From NCBI RefSeq assembly GCF_001424905.1, contig NZ_LMCU01000001.1, positions 2,473,480-2,537,479 on the forward strand: a DNA stretch of 64,000 bases, in the 5' to 3' direction. The translations under genes were made by a program, and so were the position numbers. Positions 34,985-42,285 of this stretch are shown here, in pieces. The first letter of the stretch is position 1, and each line of letters starts with the position of its first letter. The DNA comes from Leifsonia sp. Root112D2. GTDB lineage: Bacteria; Actinomycetota; Actinomycetes; Actinomycetales; Microbacteriaceae. Below the pieces are notes generated by a model. That model did not search any database and was not told the origin of the DNA. It saw only the letters and a list, made by a program, of their open reading frames with translations.

Positions 34985-35035
34985 GCCGCGAGTTTATGCG
35001 CACAACCGGGCCAGGCCGGGGCGGGATGCCTCGAA

Positions 35036-35064
35036 TTGACCGGGGCAGCGCCATCGAGTAAAGT
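35036..35064 (+). promoter_or_regulatory. Promoter of rplU-rpmA
   Basis: A -35 TTGACC (35036-35041) and a -10 TAAAGT (35059-35064) are 17 bases apart, close to the housekeeping consensus. They lie about 150 bases before rplU, so the transcript has a long leader. Confidence 0.7.
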
Positions 35065-35121
35065 TGACCGTTGGTATGTGTCGGGCATCTCCCGCACCTC
35101 GACCAAGGTTTTCTGGAGAAT

Positions 35122-35146
35122 GCAGGGCACGCATGTGCGGCCCTGC
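35122..35146 (+). promoter_or_regulatory. Hairpin in the rplU leader
   Basis: GCAGGGC and GCCCTGC pair at the outside, and CGCA/TGCG pair inside, giving a strong stem-loop midway in the leader. No T-run follows, so it is not an obvious terminator. It could be a ribosomal-protein binding site for feedback control, as known for L21 leaders in Firmicutes; similarity to that class was not established. Confidence 0.45.
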
Positions 35147-35217
35147 GAAACCAGTGACATCCTGAAGAACGTCAAGGATCAGAATCTCTCGATCCCCCAG
35201 AGAAGTAGGTACGTAAA

Positions 35218-35526
35218 GTGGTTTACGCAGTTGTGCGCGCCGGTGGTCGGCAGGAAAAGGTCGAGGTCGGCACCATTGTGACGATGGACCGTATCAAGGC
35301 CGACAAGAACGGCAACGTCGAACTGGCCGCCGTGCTGCTCGTTGACGGTGAGAAGATCACCTCTGACGCCACATCGCTGGCCAAGGTGACCGTGACCGCC
35401 GAGGTGCTGAACGACCTTCGTGGACCGAAGATCGTCATCCAGAAGTTCAAGAACAAGACTGGTTACAAGAAGCGCCAGGGGCACCGTCAGGAGCTCACGC
35501 GCGTCAAAGTCACCGGCATCAAGTAA
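35218..35526 (+). CDS. rplU: 50S ribosomal protein L21 (bL21)
   Basis: This is a 102-residue ribosomal protein that binds 23S rRNA. It starts with GTG (V is read as M) and opens VYAVVRAGGRQEKVEVG, the bL21 signature. It ends with FKNKTGYKKRQGHRQ followed by the conserved T-R-V-K-V-T-G-I. It is the first gene of the rplU-rpmA unit, which is followed by obgE, the order found in most bacteria. Confidence 0.98.
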   Translation: MVYAVVRAGGRQEKVEVGTIVTMDRIKADKNGNVELAAVLLVDGEKITSDATSLAKVTVTAEVLNDLRGPKIVIQKFKNKTGYKKRQGHRQELTRVKVTGIK

Positions 35527-35560
35527 GCACAGTCAAGAAAAGCGTAGCGAGGGATAACTC

Positions 35561-35818
35561 ATGGCACACAAAAAGGGAGCGAGCTCCACTCGTAACGGTC
35601 GCGACTCGAACGCCCAGCGCCTCGGCGTGAAGCGCTTCGGCGGCCAGGTTGTCGGCGCGGGCGAGATCATCGTCCGTCAGCGTGGCACGCACTTCCACCC
35701 CGGCGCAGGCGTCGGTCGTGGCGGCGACGACACGCTGTTCGCGCTTGAGGCCGGAGCAGTGCAGTTCGGCCAGAAGGGCGGCCGCAAGGTCGTCAATATC
35801 GTGGCGGCTGCCAACTAG
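35561..35818 (+). CDS. rpmA: 50S ribosomal protein L27 (bL27)
   Basis: This 85-residue ribosomal protein has the bL27 opening MAHKKGASSTRNGRDS and the conserved core GVKRFGGQVVGAGEIIVRQR. Its N-terminus reaches the peptidyl transferase centre. No N-terminal extension of the cleaved Firmicutes type is present. It lies 34 bases behind rplU and is followed by a hairpin. Confidence 0.98.
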   Translation: MAHKKGASSTRNGRDSNAQRLGVKRFGGQVVGAGEIIVRQRGTHFHPGAGVGRGGDDTLFALEAGAVQFGQKGGRKVVNIVAAAN

Positions 35819-35837
35819 TTCTTTGCATCACTTCCAG

Positions 35838-35857
35838 GGGCGAGCTTCGGCTCGCCC
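35838..35857 (+). terminator. Hairpin terminator or attenuator after rpmA
   Basis: GGGCGAGC and GCTCGCCC form an 8-bp stem closed by a TTCG tetraloop, followed by TTGGTGTTT. This probably ends or attenuates transcription between the two ribosomal protein genes and obgE. Confidence 0.75.
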
Positions 35858-35902
35858 TTGGTGTTTCATCCCGCAATCACCCACCCAAGAAGGAGCGAAG
35901 CC

Positions 35903-37480
35903 ATGGCCACGTTCGTTGACCATGTGACCCTCCATCTGCGCGCCGGAAACGGCGGCAACGGGTGTGTCTCTGTCAAGCGTGAGAAATTCAAGCCGTTGGC
36001 CGGGCCCGACGGTGGCAACGGCGGCCACGGGGGGGACATCGTTCTTGTCTCCGATTCGCAGGTCACCACGCTGCTGGGCTTCCACAGAAACCCGCATCGC
36101 TCGAGCGACAACGGCGGTTTCGGCATGGGTGACCACCGCAGCGGTCACACGGGTGAGCAGCTCGAGCTCGCCGTGCCGATCGGCACCGTCGTGAAAGATG
36201 CTGACGGCAACGAGCTCGTCGACATGAGCGAGCCGGGCATCCGCTTCGTCGCAGCGCCCGGCGGGCAGGGCGGGCTCGGCAATGCGGCTCTTGCCAGCAC
36301 AAAACGCAAGGCACCCGGCTTCGCGCTGCTGGGCACTCCCGGCTGGGAAGGCGACGTACTTCTCGAGCTCAAGACCGTGGCAGATGTCGCGCTCGTGGGT
36401 TACCCGTCCGCGGGTAAATCCAGCCTCGTGGCCGCCGTCAGCGCAGCGAAGCCGAAGATCGCCGACTACCCGTTCACGACACTGCACCCCAACCTCGGGG
36501 TCGTGCAGGCGGGCGAGACTCGCTACACGATCGCCGATGTTCCCGGGCTCATCGAGGGCGCCAGCGAAGGCAAGGGCCTGGGTCTTGAGTTTCTGCGCCA
36601 CGTGGAGCGCTGCAGCGCGCTGCTGCACGTGCTCGACTGCGCCACGCTCGAGCCGGGTCGCGACCCGCTCTCCGATCTCGACGTGATTCTCGGCGAACTT
36701 GCCGCATACCCTGTGCCCGAGGGCCAGACGCCGCTGCTTGAGCGCCCCCAGCTGATAGCCCTGAACAAGATCGACGTGCCCGAGGGGCGTGAACTCGCCG
36801 AATTCGTGCGCCCCGAGCTGGAGCAGCGCGGCTACCGCGTCTTCGAGATCTCCACGGTGAGCCACGAAGGGCTGCGCCAGCTGAGCTTCGCGCTCGGCGA
36901 ACTCGTCGCCCGTTCGCGAGCGGATGCCGTGATCGCCGAAGCAGAGAAGCCCCGCATCGTGATCCGTCCGAAGGCCGTTGACGATAGTGGCTTCGTTGTG
37001 CGCGTCGAGGGTGGCACCTTCGGCAACGTCTACCGCATTCTCGGCGCGAAGCCCGAACGTTGGGTCGCCCAGACCGACTTCACCAATGATGAGGCCATCG
37101 GTTTTCTTGCCGACAGACTCGCCAAGCTCGGGGTCGAAGAGCGGCTCTTCAAGGCGGGGGCCGTGGCTGGTTCCACCGTCGTCATCGGCGAGGGTCGCGG
37201 CGTGATCTTCGACTGGGAGCCCACCCTGACCTCCACCGCCGAGCTGCTGACGGCGCCGCGCGGTATGGATGCGCGACTCGACGACAAGAATCGTGCCACG
37301 CGCAACCAGCGCCGCGAGGAGTACTTCGAACGCATGGACGCCAAGGCCGAGGCCCGCGCTGAACTCGTGCGCGAACGCGAGGCCGGGCTCTGGAACGATG
37401 TGATGAGCGAGGAAGACGTGCTCAACGGCACCGTGAACGAAAAGACTGAGACCTCTGAGAAGTCTGAGAACGAGGAGTAA
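35903..37480 (+). CDS. obgE: GTPase Obg (CgtA)
   Basis: This 525-residue ribosome-associated GTPase acts in large-subunit assembly and stress signalling. The glycine-rich Obg fold at the N-terminus is clear (LHLRAGNGGNGCVSVKREKF). The GTPase domain has P-loop GYPSAGKSS (166-174), DVPGLIEGAS and NKID. The C-terminal OCT domain follows (GFVVRVEGGTF and RLFKAGAV). An acidic tail of about 30 residues ends the chain. The ATG at 35903 has AAGGAG upstream. Ten bases separate it from proB. Confidence 0.97.
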   Translation: MATFVDHVTLHLRAGNGGNGCVSVKREKFKPLAGPDGGNGGHGGDIVLVSDSQVTTLLGFHRNPHRSSDNGGFGMGDHRSGHTGEQLELAVPIGTVVKDADGNELVDMSEPGIRFVAAPGGQGGLGNAALASTKRKAPGFALLGTPGWEGDVLLELKTVADVALVGYPSAGKSSLVAAVSAAKPKIADYPFTTLHPNLGVVQAGETRYTIADVPGLIEGASEGKGLGLEFLRHVERCSALLHVLDCATLEPGRDPLSDLDVILGELAAYPVPEGQTPLLERPQLIALNKIDVPEGRELAEFVRPELEQRGYRVFEISTVSHEGLRQLSFALGELVARSRADAVIAEAEKPRIVIRPKAVDDSGFVVRVEGGTFGNVYRILGAKPERWVAQTDFTNDEAIGFLADRLAKLGVEERLFKAGAVAGSTVVIGEGRGVIFDWEPTLTSTAELLTAPRGMDARLDDKNRATRNQRREEYFERMDAKAEARAELVREREAGLWNDVMSEEDVLNGTVNEKTETSEKSENEE

Positions 37481-37489
37481 AACCGTACG

Positions 37490-38272
37490 ATGACGATCCG
37501 TGACCGCAGCGAGGTCCCCACGGCGAGACGTGTTGTCGTCAAGGTCGGATCCTCATCCATCAGCGGTGAGAATGCCGGACAGATTGCGCGGCTCGTCGAT
37601 GCCCTCGCCGAGGCTCACGGTCGCGGGGTCGAGATCGTGCTGGTGTCATCCGGCGCCATCGCAACAGGCATCCCCTTTCTGGCGCTCACCGAGCGGCCGA
37701 CCGATCTTGCCACGCAGCAGGCTGCTGCTGCGGTTGGCCAGAACGTGCTGATCTACCGCTATCAGGACAGTCTCGATCGCTACGGCATCGTGGCAGCACA
37801 GGTGCTGCTGACAGCGGGCGACCTCGACAATCCCACGCCGCGCAGTAACGCGCAGCGCGCCATGGATCGTCTGCTCGCCCTGCGCATCATGCCCATCGTC
37901 AACGAGAACGACACCGTCGCCACCCATGAGATTCGTTTCGGCGACAACGATCGCCTGGCTTCGCTCGTCGCACGCCTCGTGAACGCCGATCTGCTGGTGC
38001 TGCTCTCCGACGTTGATGCGCTCTACACCAGGCCTCCGCAGGAGCCCGGTGCCGAGCGCATCGACGTTGTGGCATTCGGCGATGAGCTCTCCGACGTGGA
38101 GATCGGCGAAATCGGTAACGCCGGCGTGGGTACCGGCGGCGCGCTCACGAAGGTCTCGGCCGCCCGTCACGCGGCCGAAGAGGGAACAGCGGTGATCTTC
38201 ACCGCTACCTCGCTCGTTGCCGAGGCACTGCGCGGAGAAGCCGTCGGCACCTGGTTCGAGCCCGCCGGATAG
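37490..38272 (+). CDS. proB: Glutamate 5-kinase (short form without PUA domain)
   Basis: This enzyme catalyses the first step of proline synthesis, ATP-dependent phosphorylation of glutamate. Amino-acid-kinase motifs are RVVVKVGSSSI, VSSGAIATG, PIVNENDTVA and GTGGALTKV. At 260 residues it ends after the kinase domain and lacks the C-terminal PUA domain of the longer forms, so feedback control may differ. It lies directly before proA, ten bases apart, so the two proline enzymes are made together. Confidence 0.96.
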   Translation: MTIRDRSEVPTARRVVVKVGSSSISGENAGQIARLVDALAEAHGRGVEIVLVSSGAIATGIPFLALTERPTDLATQQAAAAVGQNVLIYRYQDSLDRYGIVAAQVLLTAGDLDNPTPRSNAQRAMDRLLALRIMPIVNENDTVATHEIRFGDNDRLASLVARLVNADLLVLLSDVDALYTRPPQEPGAERIDVVAFGDELSDVEIGEIGNAGVGTGGALTKVSAARHAAEEGTAVIFTATSLVAEALRGEAVGTWFEPAG

Positions 38273-38282
38273 ACTTATTCTC

Positions 38283-39551
38283 ATGTCTGTAAACGTTCTG
38301 GGCCAGCTGAGTCTGACCGATCGTCTTGCCGCCGCGCGCACCGCATCGCGCGCACTCGCCGGTGCCACCAGTGAGGTCAAGAATCGCGCGCTGGCCGCGA
38401 TAGCCGATGGCGTTCGTGCCCACGCGCGCGAGATCATCGACGCGAATGCGCTCGACCTCGCGAACGGTCGGGAGAACGGCCTCAGTGCCGGGTTGCTGGA
38501 CCGGCTCACGCTCACCGAATCGCGGCTCGATGCACTCGCCGACGCCGTGCTCGAAATCGTGGCGCTGACCGACCCCGTCGGCCAGTCTGTGCGCGGGAGT
38601 ACCCTGCCCAACGGAATCAAAATCAGCCAGGTTCGTGTTCCATTCGGGGTCGTCGGAGCCATCTACGAGGCTCGGCCGAATGTAACGATAGATATTGCCT
38701 CCCTGGCCATCAAGAGCGGAAACGCGGTGATTTTGCGCGGAGGAAGCGCCGCGCTCAACTCCAACCGTGTTCTCGTCGGCGTGATTCAGGAGGCGCTCGA
38801 GAAGGCCGGGCTTCCTGGCGACGCCGCGCAGACCATCGACGATTTCGGGCGCGAGGGGGCCACCGAACTCATGAGGGCACGCGGTTATGTCGACGTGCTG
38901 ATCCCGCGCGGCAGTGCCGACCTCATCCAGACCGTGGTGCGCGAATCGACCGTGCCCGTCATCGAGACCGGCGCGGGAGTCGTGCATATCGTGCTCGACG
39001 CCAGCGCAGATCGCGACTGGGCCGTCGAGATCGTGCACAACGCAAAGGTGCAGCGCCCCAGCGTGTGCAATGCGGTCGAGACCGTGTTGGTGCATGCGGA
39101 TGCGGCGGAGCGGGTGCTGCCGGCGGTGCTCAGCCGACTCGCGGCATCCGGTGTCACCGTGCACGCTGACGAGCGCGCTTTCTCGTTCTCTGCCGACGCG
39201 GTGGAGGCGAACGAGGAGGACTGGTCGACCGAATACATGAGTCTCGACATCGCCGTGAAGGTCGTGGATTCCCTGGACGAGGCGATGGATCACATTCGCC
39301 GGTACTCGACCAAGCACACGGAGTCGATCATCACGAACGACCTGGGCAACGCGGAGCGTTTTCTCGCCGAGGTGGATTCGGCCGTGGTGATGGTGAACGC
39401 CTCTACGCGCTTTACCGACGGCGGCGAATTCGGCTTCGGCGCCGAAGTGGGTATCTCCACTCAGAAACTTCACGCACGCGGTCCCATGGGACTGCCCGAG
39501 CTGACCAGCACCAAATGGATCGTGCGTGGCGCGGGTCAGGTGCGACCGTAA
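38283..39551 (+). CDS. proA: Gamma-glutamyl phosphate reductase
   Basis: This 422-residue aldehyde-dehydrogenase-fold enzyme reduces glutamyl phosphate to glutamate semialdehyde with NADPH, the second step of proline synthesis. The family shows as FGVVGAIYEARPNVTIDIA, AVILRGGSAA and the active-site cysteine region RPSVCNAVET, with FGFGAEVGISTQKLHARGP near the end. The start ATG at 38283 is ten bases after proB; a longer in-frame opening into proB is not needed. The length is normal. Confidence 0.97.
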   Translation: MSVNVLGQLSLTDRLAAARTASRALAGATSEVKNRALAAIADGVRAHAREIIDANALDLANGRENGLSAGLLDRLTLTESRLDALADAVLEIVALTDPVGQSVRGSTLPNGIKISQVRVPFGVVGAIYEARPNVTIDIASLAIKSGNAVILRGGSAALNSNRVLVGVIQEALEKAGLPGDAAQTIDDFGREGATELMRARGYVDVLIPRGSADLIQTVVRESTVPVIETGAGVVHIVLDASADRDWAVEIVHNAKVQRPSVCNAVETVLVHADAAERVLPAVLSRLAASGVTVHADERAFSFSADAVEANEEDWSTEYMSLDIAVKVVDSLDEAMDHIRRYSTKHTESIITNDLGNAERFLAEVDSAVVMVNASTRFTDGGEFGFGAEVGISTQKLHARGPMGLPELTSTKWIVRGAGQVRP

Positions 39552-39617
39552 CTGCCGCAGCCCGGTAGAATCGCGGAAGGCGCTTGTTCATGGTGCGCCG
39601 ACGAAAGGGAAAATGAT

Positions 39618-39863
39618 ATGTCAGTCGTGACGGCCGTTGTCGCCGCAGCAGAGGCACACGCTCCGCTGATCGCGCCCATCTGGGTTTTCGGCGTCGCTCC
39701 GATTGTGCTCTTCACCGCCCTCGGTTTCGTCATCTGGACATACCGTGACGTCGCCAATCGGCACAGCCACAAGGCAGGGCCGGATGCCGCCGGTCACGCC
39801 GGTTCTCCCGGCGCGACCACCCACGGTGCCGGTCACCCGCACCCCGCCGAGTCCGCCCACTAG
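39618..39863 (+). CDS. Small single-span membrane protein with His-rich tail
   Basis: This 81-residue protein has a short N-terminus, one membrane helix (IWVFGVAPIVLFTALGFVIW, about 20-39) and a cytoplasmic-looking tail with seven histidines among Gly, Pro and Ala (RHSHKAG...GHAG...THGAGHPHP). A -10-like TAGAAT lies at 39566-39571 and GAAAGGGAAA precedes the ATG. Proteins of this type sit between proA and nadD in related genomes, as far as I recall. The tail might bind a divalent metal, which is only a suggestion. No known function. Confidence 0.75.
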   Translation: MSVVTAVVAAAEAHAPLIAPIWVFGVAPIVLFTALGFVIWTYRDVANRHSHKAGPDAAGHAGSPGATTHGAGHPHPAESAH

Positions 39864-39875
39864 ACGCGCTCGCGT

Positions 39876-40478
39876 ATGGTGCAGCCGACGCAGGGGCGCC
39901 CACGTATCGGCGTGATGGGCGGCACGTTCGACCCCATCCATCACGGCCACCTCGTGGCTGCGAGCGAGGTGGCGCAGTCATTCGATCTCGATGAGGTCAT
40001 CTTCGTGCCAACGGGGGAGTCGTGGCAGAAGGGTCCGGTTTCGCCCAGCGAGCACCGTTACCTGATGACGGTCGTCGCGACGGCCTCCAATCCGCAATTC
40101 ACCACGAGCCGGGTCGATATCGATCGGGGCGGCCCGACCTACACGATCGACACTCTGCGCGACATCCACGCCGAGAGGCCCGAAGCCGAGCTCTTCTTCA
40201 TCACCGGTGCCGACGCGATAGCCCAGATTGTGAGTTGGCACAATGTGGATGAGCTGTGGGAACTCGCGCATTTCGTGGCTGTGAGTCGTCCGGGACATGA
40301 ACTGAATGTTTCTGGATTGCCGACTCGGGACGTAAGCTTGTTGGAGGTTCCGGCCCTGGCAATCTCGTCAACCGACTGTCGGAGCCGGGTGAGCAGGGGA
40401 TACCCCGTCTGGTATTTGGTACCGGACGGCGTGGTTCAGTACATCTCCAAACACCATCTGTATCGGAGTGTGGCATGA
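39876..40478 (+). CDS. nadD: Nicotinate-nucleotide adenylyltransferase
   Basis: This 200-residue enzyme makes deamido-NAD from nicotinate mononucleotide and ATP. The nucleotidyltransferase motif GGTFDPIHHGH is at 15-25, and the second signature is ISSTDCRSR near residue 168, where most relatives have ISSTxIR. The ATG at 39876 follows the small membrane protein by 12 bases, and the stop overlaps the next gene as ATGA. It is part of the nadD-(anchor protein)-rsfS unit. Confidence 0.96.
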   Translation: MVQPTQGRPRIGVMGGTFDPIHHGHLVAASEVAQSFDLDEVIFVPTGESWQKGPVSPSEHRYLMTVVATASNPQFTTSRVDIDRGGPTYTIDTLRDIHAERPEAELFFITGADAIAQIVSWHNVDELWELAHFVAVSRPGHELNVSGLPTRDVSLLEVPALAISSTDCRSRVSRGYPVWYLVPDGVVQYISKHHLYRSVA

Positions 40479-41656
40479 CTGTGTGGCAAGATGGCCCGCC
40501 ACTGACACGGCGGGAAGCGCGCGAACGCGAACGCGCCGCGGCCCTTGAGACGGGCGCGCAGGTGCCTCGTCGCGCCGCAACCACCACGCCGACGACGGCC
40601 GGCGACGAGCCGGAGGTTTCCACCCCGTTCATCCACGAGCCGCCGACGGCTGCCTCGACTGACCAGCAGGCGGCTGCACCGAGCGACCAGGAGTTCTCCC
40701 TGCCGGTACGCCCGCATCTTCCCCGCTACGAGACCAGCTTCGATGATCTGCTCACTCGTGAGGCGGCTGCTGGCCACGAGGGCCAGAGTGCCGATCAGGC
40801 CGACGTCGAGGTCGACGAGAAGACGCAGCCAGGCATTCTCGATCACCGGTCGCGGTCTGAGAGCACCGACTATTTCAAGCCGACACCACCGAGCGATTCT
40901 CCGCAGCCCGTGACGGTTCCTGTTGCCGTGGTCGAGGAGTCAGACACCAGACCGCCTCAGCCCGAAACGGTGGTGCCCGAGCGCACGCTGACCCGTCGGG
41001 AGCTTCGCGCCATGTTGCAGGCGCAGGAGGCCAATCTGCAGTCGCGGTCCGCCGAGTCGGGTGCCGACGACGAGGTCGACGGCGTCGACGACAGCGCCGC
41101 CGGTGTCGACGAGGTCGCTCCTCTCCCCGCCGCGTCTCAGCGTGCTGCCCCGCTCTCGACTCCCGTGTCGTCCCAGCGCCCCGTGGGTCACTGGTCGACC
41201 GCTGGCGACGCCAATGAACAGGGCCTTCCGTTCGACCAGGTCATAGCCCAGCATGTCGATTCCGCGGGTTCGGGAAGCGCGACGAGTTCGCTGATCCTTC
41301 CGATGATTCCGAGCGCACCGGATGCCACCGGTCCGCTCACGAGCACCGGCGAGATTCTGGTGACGGGATCCATCGACCTGCCGCGCAGTCTCGGCGCGAC
41401 GGGACAGCATCCTGATCGGTACGATTCTGCCGCCATGGATCGTATGTTCGATTCCGAGACCGATGTGAACACCTCCACAGTCGCCCCGATCCGCGCGAGC
41501 CGCGCGGTGAGCACGCACACGTCCACCCGGGGGGTGATCGCCCCGCGTAAGAAGCGTGGTGGTCGCAGCCTCATCATCCTCGCCGTCACCGCGGGCATTC
41601 TCGCCATTGGCGTGATAGCCCTCGTGGTCGCCGGCTTCGTCTTTAAGGTTTTCTAA
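40475..41656 (+). CDS. Hypothetical protein with disordered body and C-terminal membrane anchor
   Basis: This 393-residue protein is mostly low-complexity, rich in Pro, Ser, Thr, Asp and Glu. It ends in a basic patch (RKKRGGRS) and one hydrophobic helix (LIILAVTAGILAIGVIALVV) near residues 364-383. A short motif occurs twice: LTRREARERER at 10-20 and LTRRELRAMLQAQEA near 168. Both copies are amphipathic helices. It overlaps nadD by four bases and rsfS by one. I recall such proteins in the same place in other Microbacteriaceae but know no function. It is probably tail-anchored with the body in the cytoplasm. Confidence 0.8.
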   Translation: MTVWQDGPPLTRREARERERAAALETGAQVPRRAATTTPTTAGDEPEVSTPFIHEPPTAASTDQQAAAPSDQEFSLPVRPHLPRYETSFDDLLTREAAAGHEGQSADQADVEVDEKTQPGILDHRSRSESTDYFKPTPPSDSPQPVTVPVAVVEESDTRPPQPETVVPERTLTRRELRAMLQAQEANLQSRSAESGADDEVDGVDDSAAGVDEVAPLPAASQRAAPLSTPVSSQRPVGHWSTAGDANEQGLPFDQVIAQHVDSAGSGSATSSLILPMIPSAPDATGPLTSTGEILVTGSIDLPRSLGATGQHPDRYDSAAMDRMFDSETDVNTSTVAPIRASRAVSTHTSTRGVIAPRKKRGGRSLIILAVTAGILAIGVIALVVAGFVFKVF

Positions 41657-42033
41657 TCACTTCTTCACTGAGAGCACGCGAAATTCTCGCGATCGCCGCG
41701 TTGGCCGCCGACGACAAGGGCGGCGAAGAACTTGTCGCATTGGATGTCTCGGGCCCGCTTCCCCTGGCCGATATCTTTCTGCTCGCCACCGGTCGCAATG
41801 AGCGCAATGTGATGGCCATAGCCGCCGAGATCGAAGACAAACTCAACGAGACGGGCGTGAAGACGCTGCGTCGAGAGGGTCGCGCAGAAGGCCGCTGGAT
41901 TCTGCTGGACTTCGGCGATCTCGTCGTGCATGTCTTCCACGAGGAGGATCGTATGTACTACGGGCTCGAACGACTCTGGAAGGACTGCCCGGTTCTTCCC
42001 CTCGAGCTTCCCGTGCGCGAGGGTGCCGAGTAA
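41656..42033 (+). CDS. rsfS: Ribosomal silencing factor RsfS, apparent ATC start
   Basis: This protein binds L14 (uL14) and keeps the ribosomal subunits apart under starvation. The family core is clear: VALDVSGPLPLADIFLLATG, GRWILLDFGDLVVHVFHEEDR and YYGLERLW. The conserved first helix also reads through in frame from 41656 (TSSLRAREILAIAALAADDK), where the codon is ATC in the arrangement TAATCAC overlapping the previous stop. Between there and codon 16 (TTG, 41701) there is no ATG, GTG or TTG. Starting at 41701 would delete the first helix. I therefore call 41656 (125 residues) and flag a rare AUC start or a sequence change; TTG 41701 gives 110 residues. Confidence 0.88.
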   Translation: MTSSLRAREILAIAALAADDKGGEELVALDVSGPLPLADIFLLATGRNERNVMAIAAEIEDKLNETGVKTLRREGRAEGRWILLDFGDLVVHVFHEEDRMYYGLERLWKDCPVLPLELPVREGAE

Positions 42034-42127
42034 TTACAGATGCCACGCGGGGCCCAGTCTCGGTTTAGCCAGCCGCGTCTGATGTAGTAATCTAAACAGG
42101 TTGCTTCCGAGGCTTCTCGAAAGAAAC

Positions 42128-42200
42128 GGGGCTGTGGCGCAGCTGGTAGCGCACCTGCATGGCATGCAGGGGGTCAGGGGTTCGAATCCCCTCAGCTCCA
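42128..42200 (+). tRNA. tRNA-Ala (anticodon GGC)
   Basis: The 73-base cloverleaf folds fully: acceptor GGGGCTG with CAGCTCC, D stem GCGC/GCGC, anticodon stem CCTGC/GCAGG with loop ATGGCAT, and T stem AGGGG/CCCCT with loop TTCGAAT. The anticodon GGC (42161-42163) reads GCC alanine codons. The G3-U70 wobble pair, the alanine identity element, is present. CCA is not encoded. A TTTAGC / TAATCT pair 18 bases apart (42064-42093) may be its promoter. Confidence 0.98.
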
Positions 42201-42210
42201 CATTTGTGCA

Positions 42211-42234
42211 GGCCCCGCTCGTTTGAGCGGGGCC
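42211..42234 (+). terminator. Rho-independent terminator after tRNA-Ala
   Basis: GGCCCCGCTC and GAGCGGGGCC form a perfect 10-bp stem with a GTTT loop, followed by TTTGTCGT. It lies 10 bases after the tRNA. Confidence 0.9.
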
Positions 42235-42285
42235 TTTGTCGTGCGGCACTTGCCACACGCATCCGATACCCCCTTTACTAAGACC

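Noticed and set aside
41701..42033. rsfS starting at TTG
   Set aside because: It would remove the conserved first helix; kept only as the alternative to the ATC start.
42223..42285. Earlier start of the DHA2 transporter
   Set aside because: It begins inside the tRNA terminator hairpin; GTG at 42286 sits just before the first helix.
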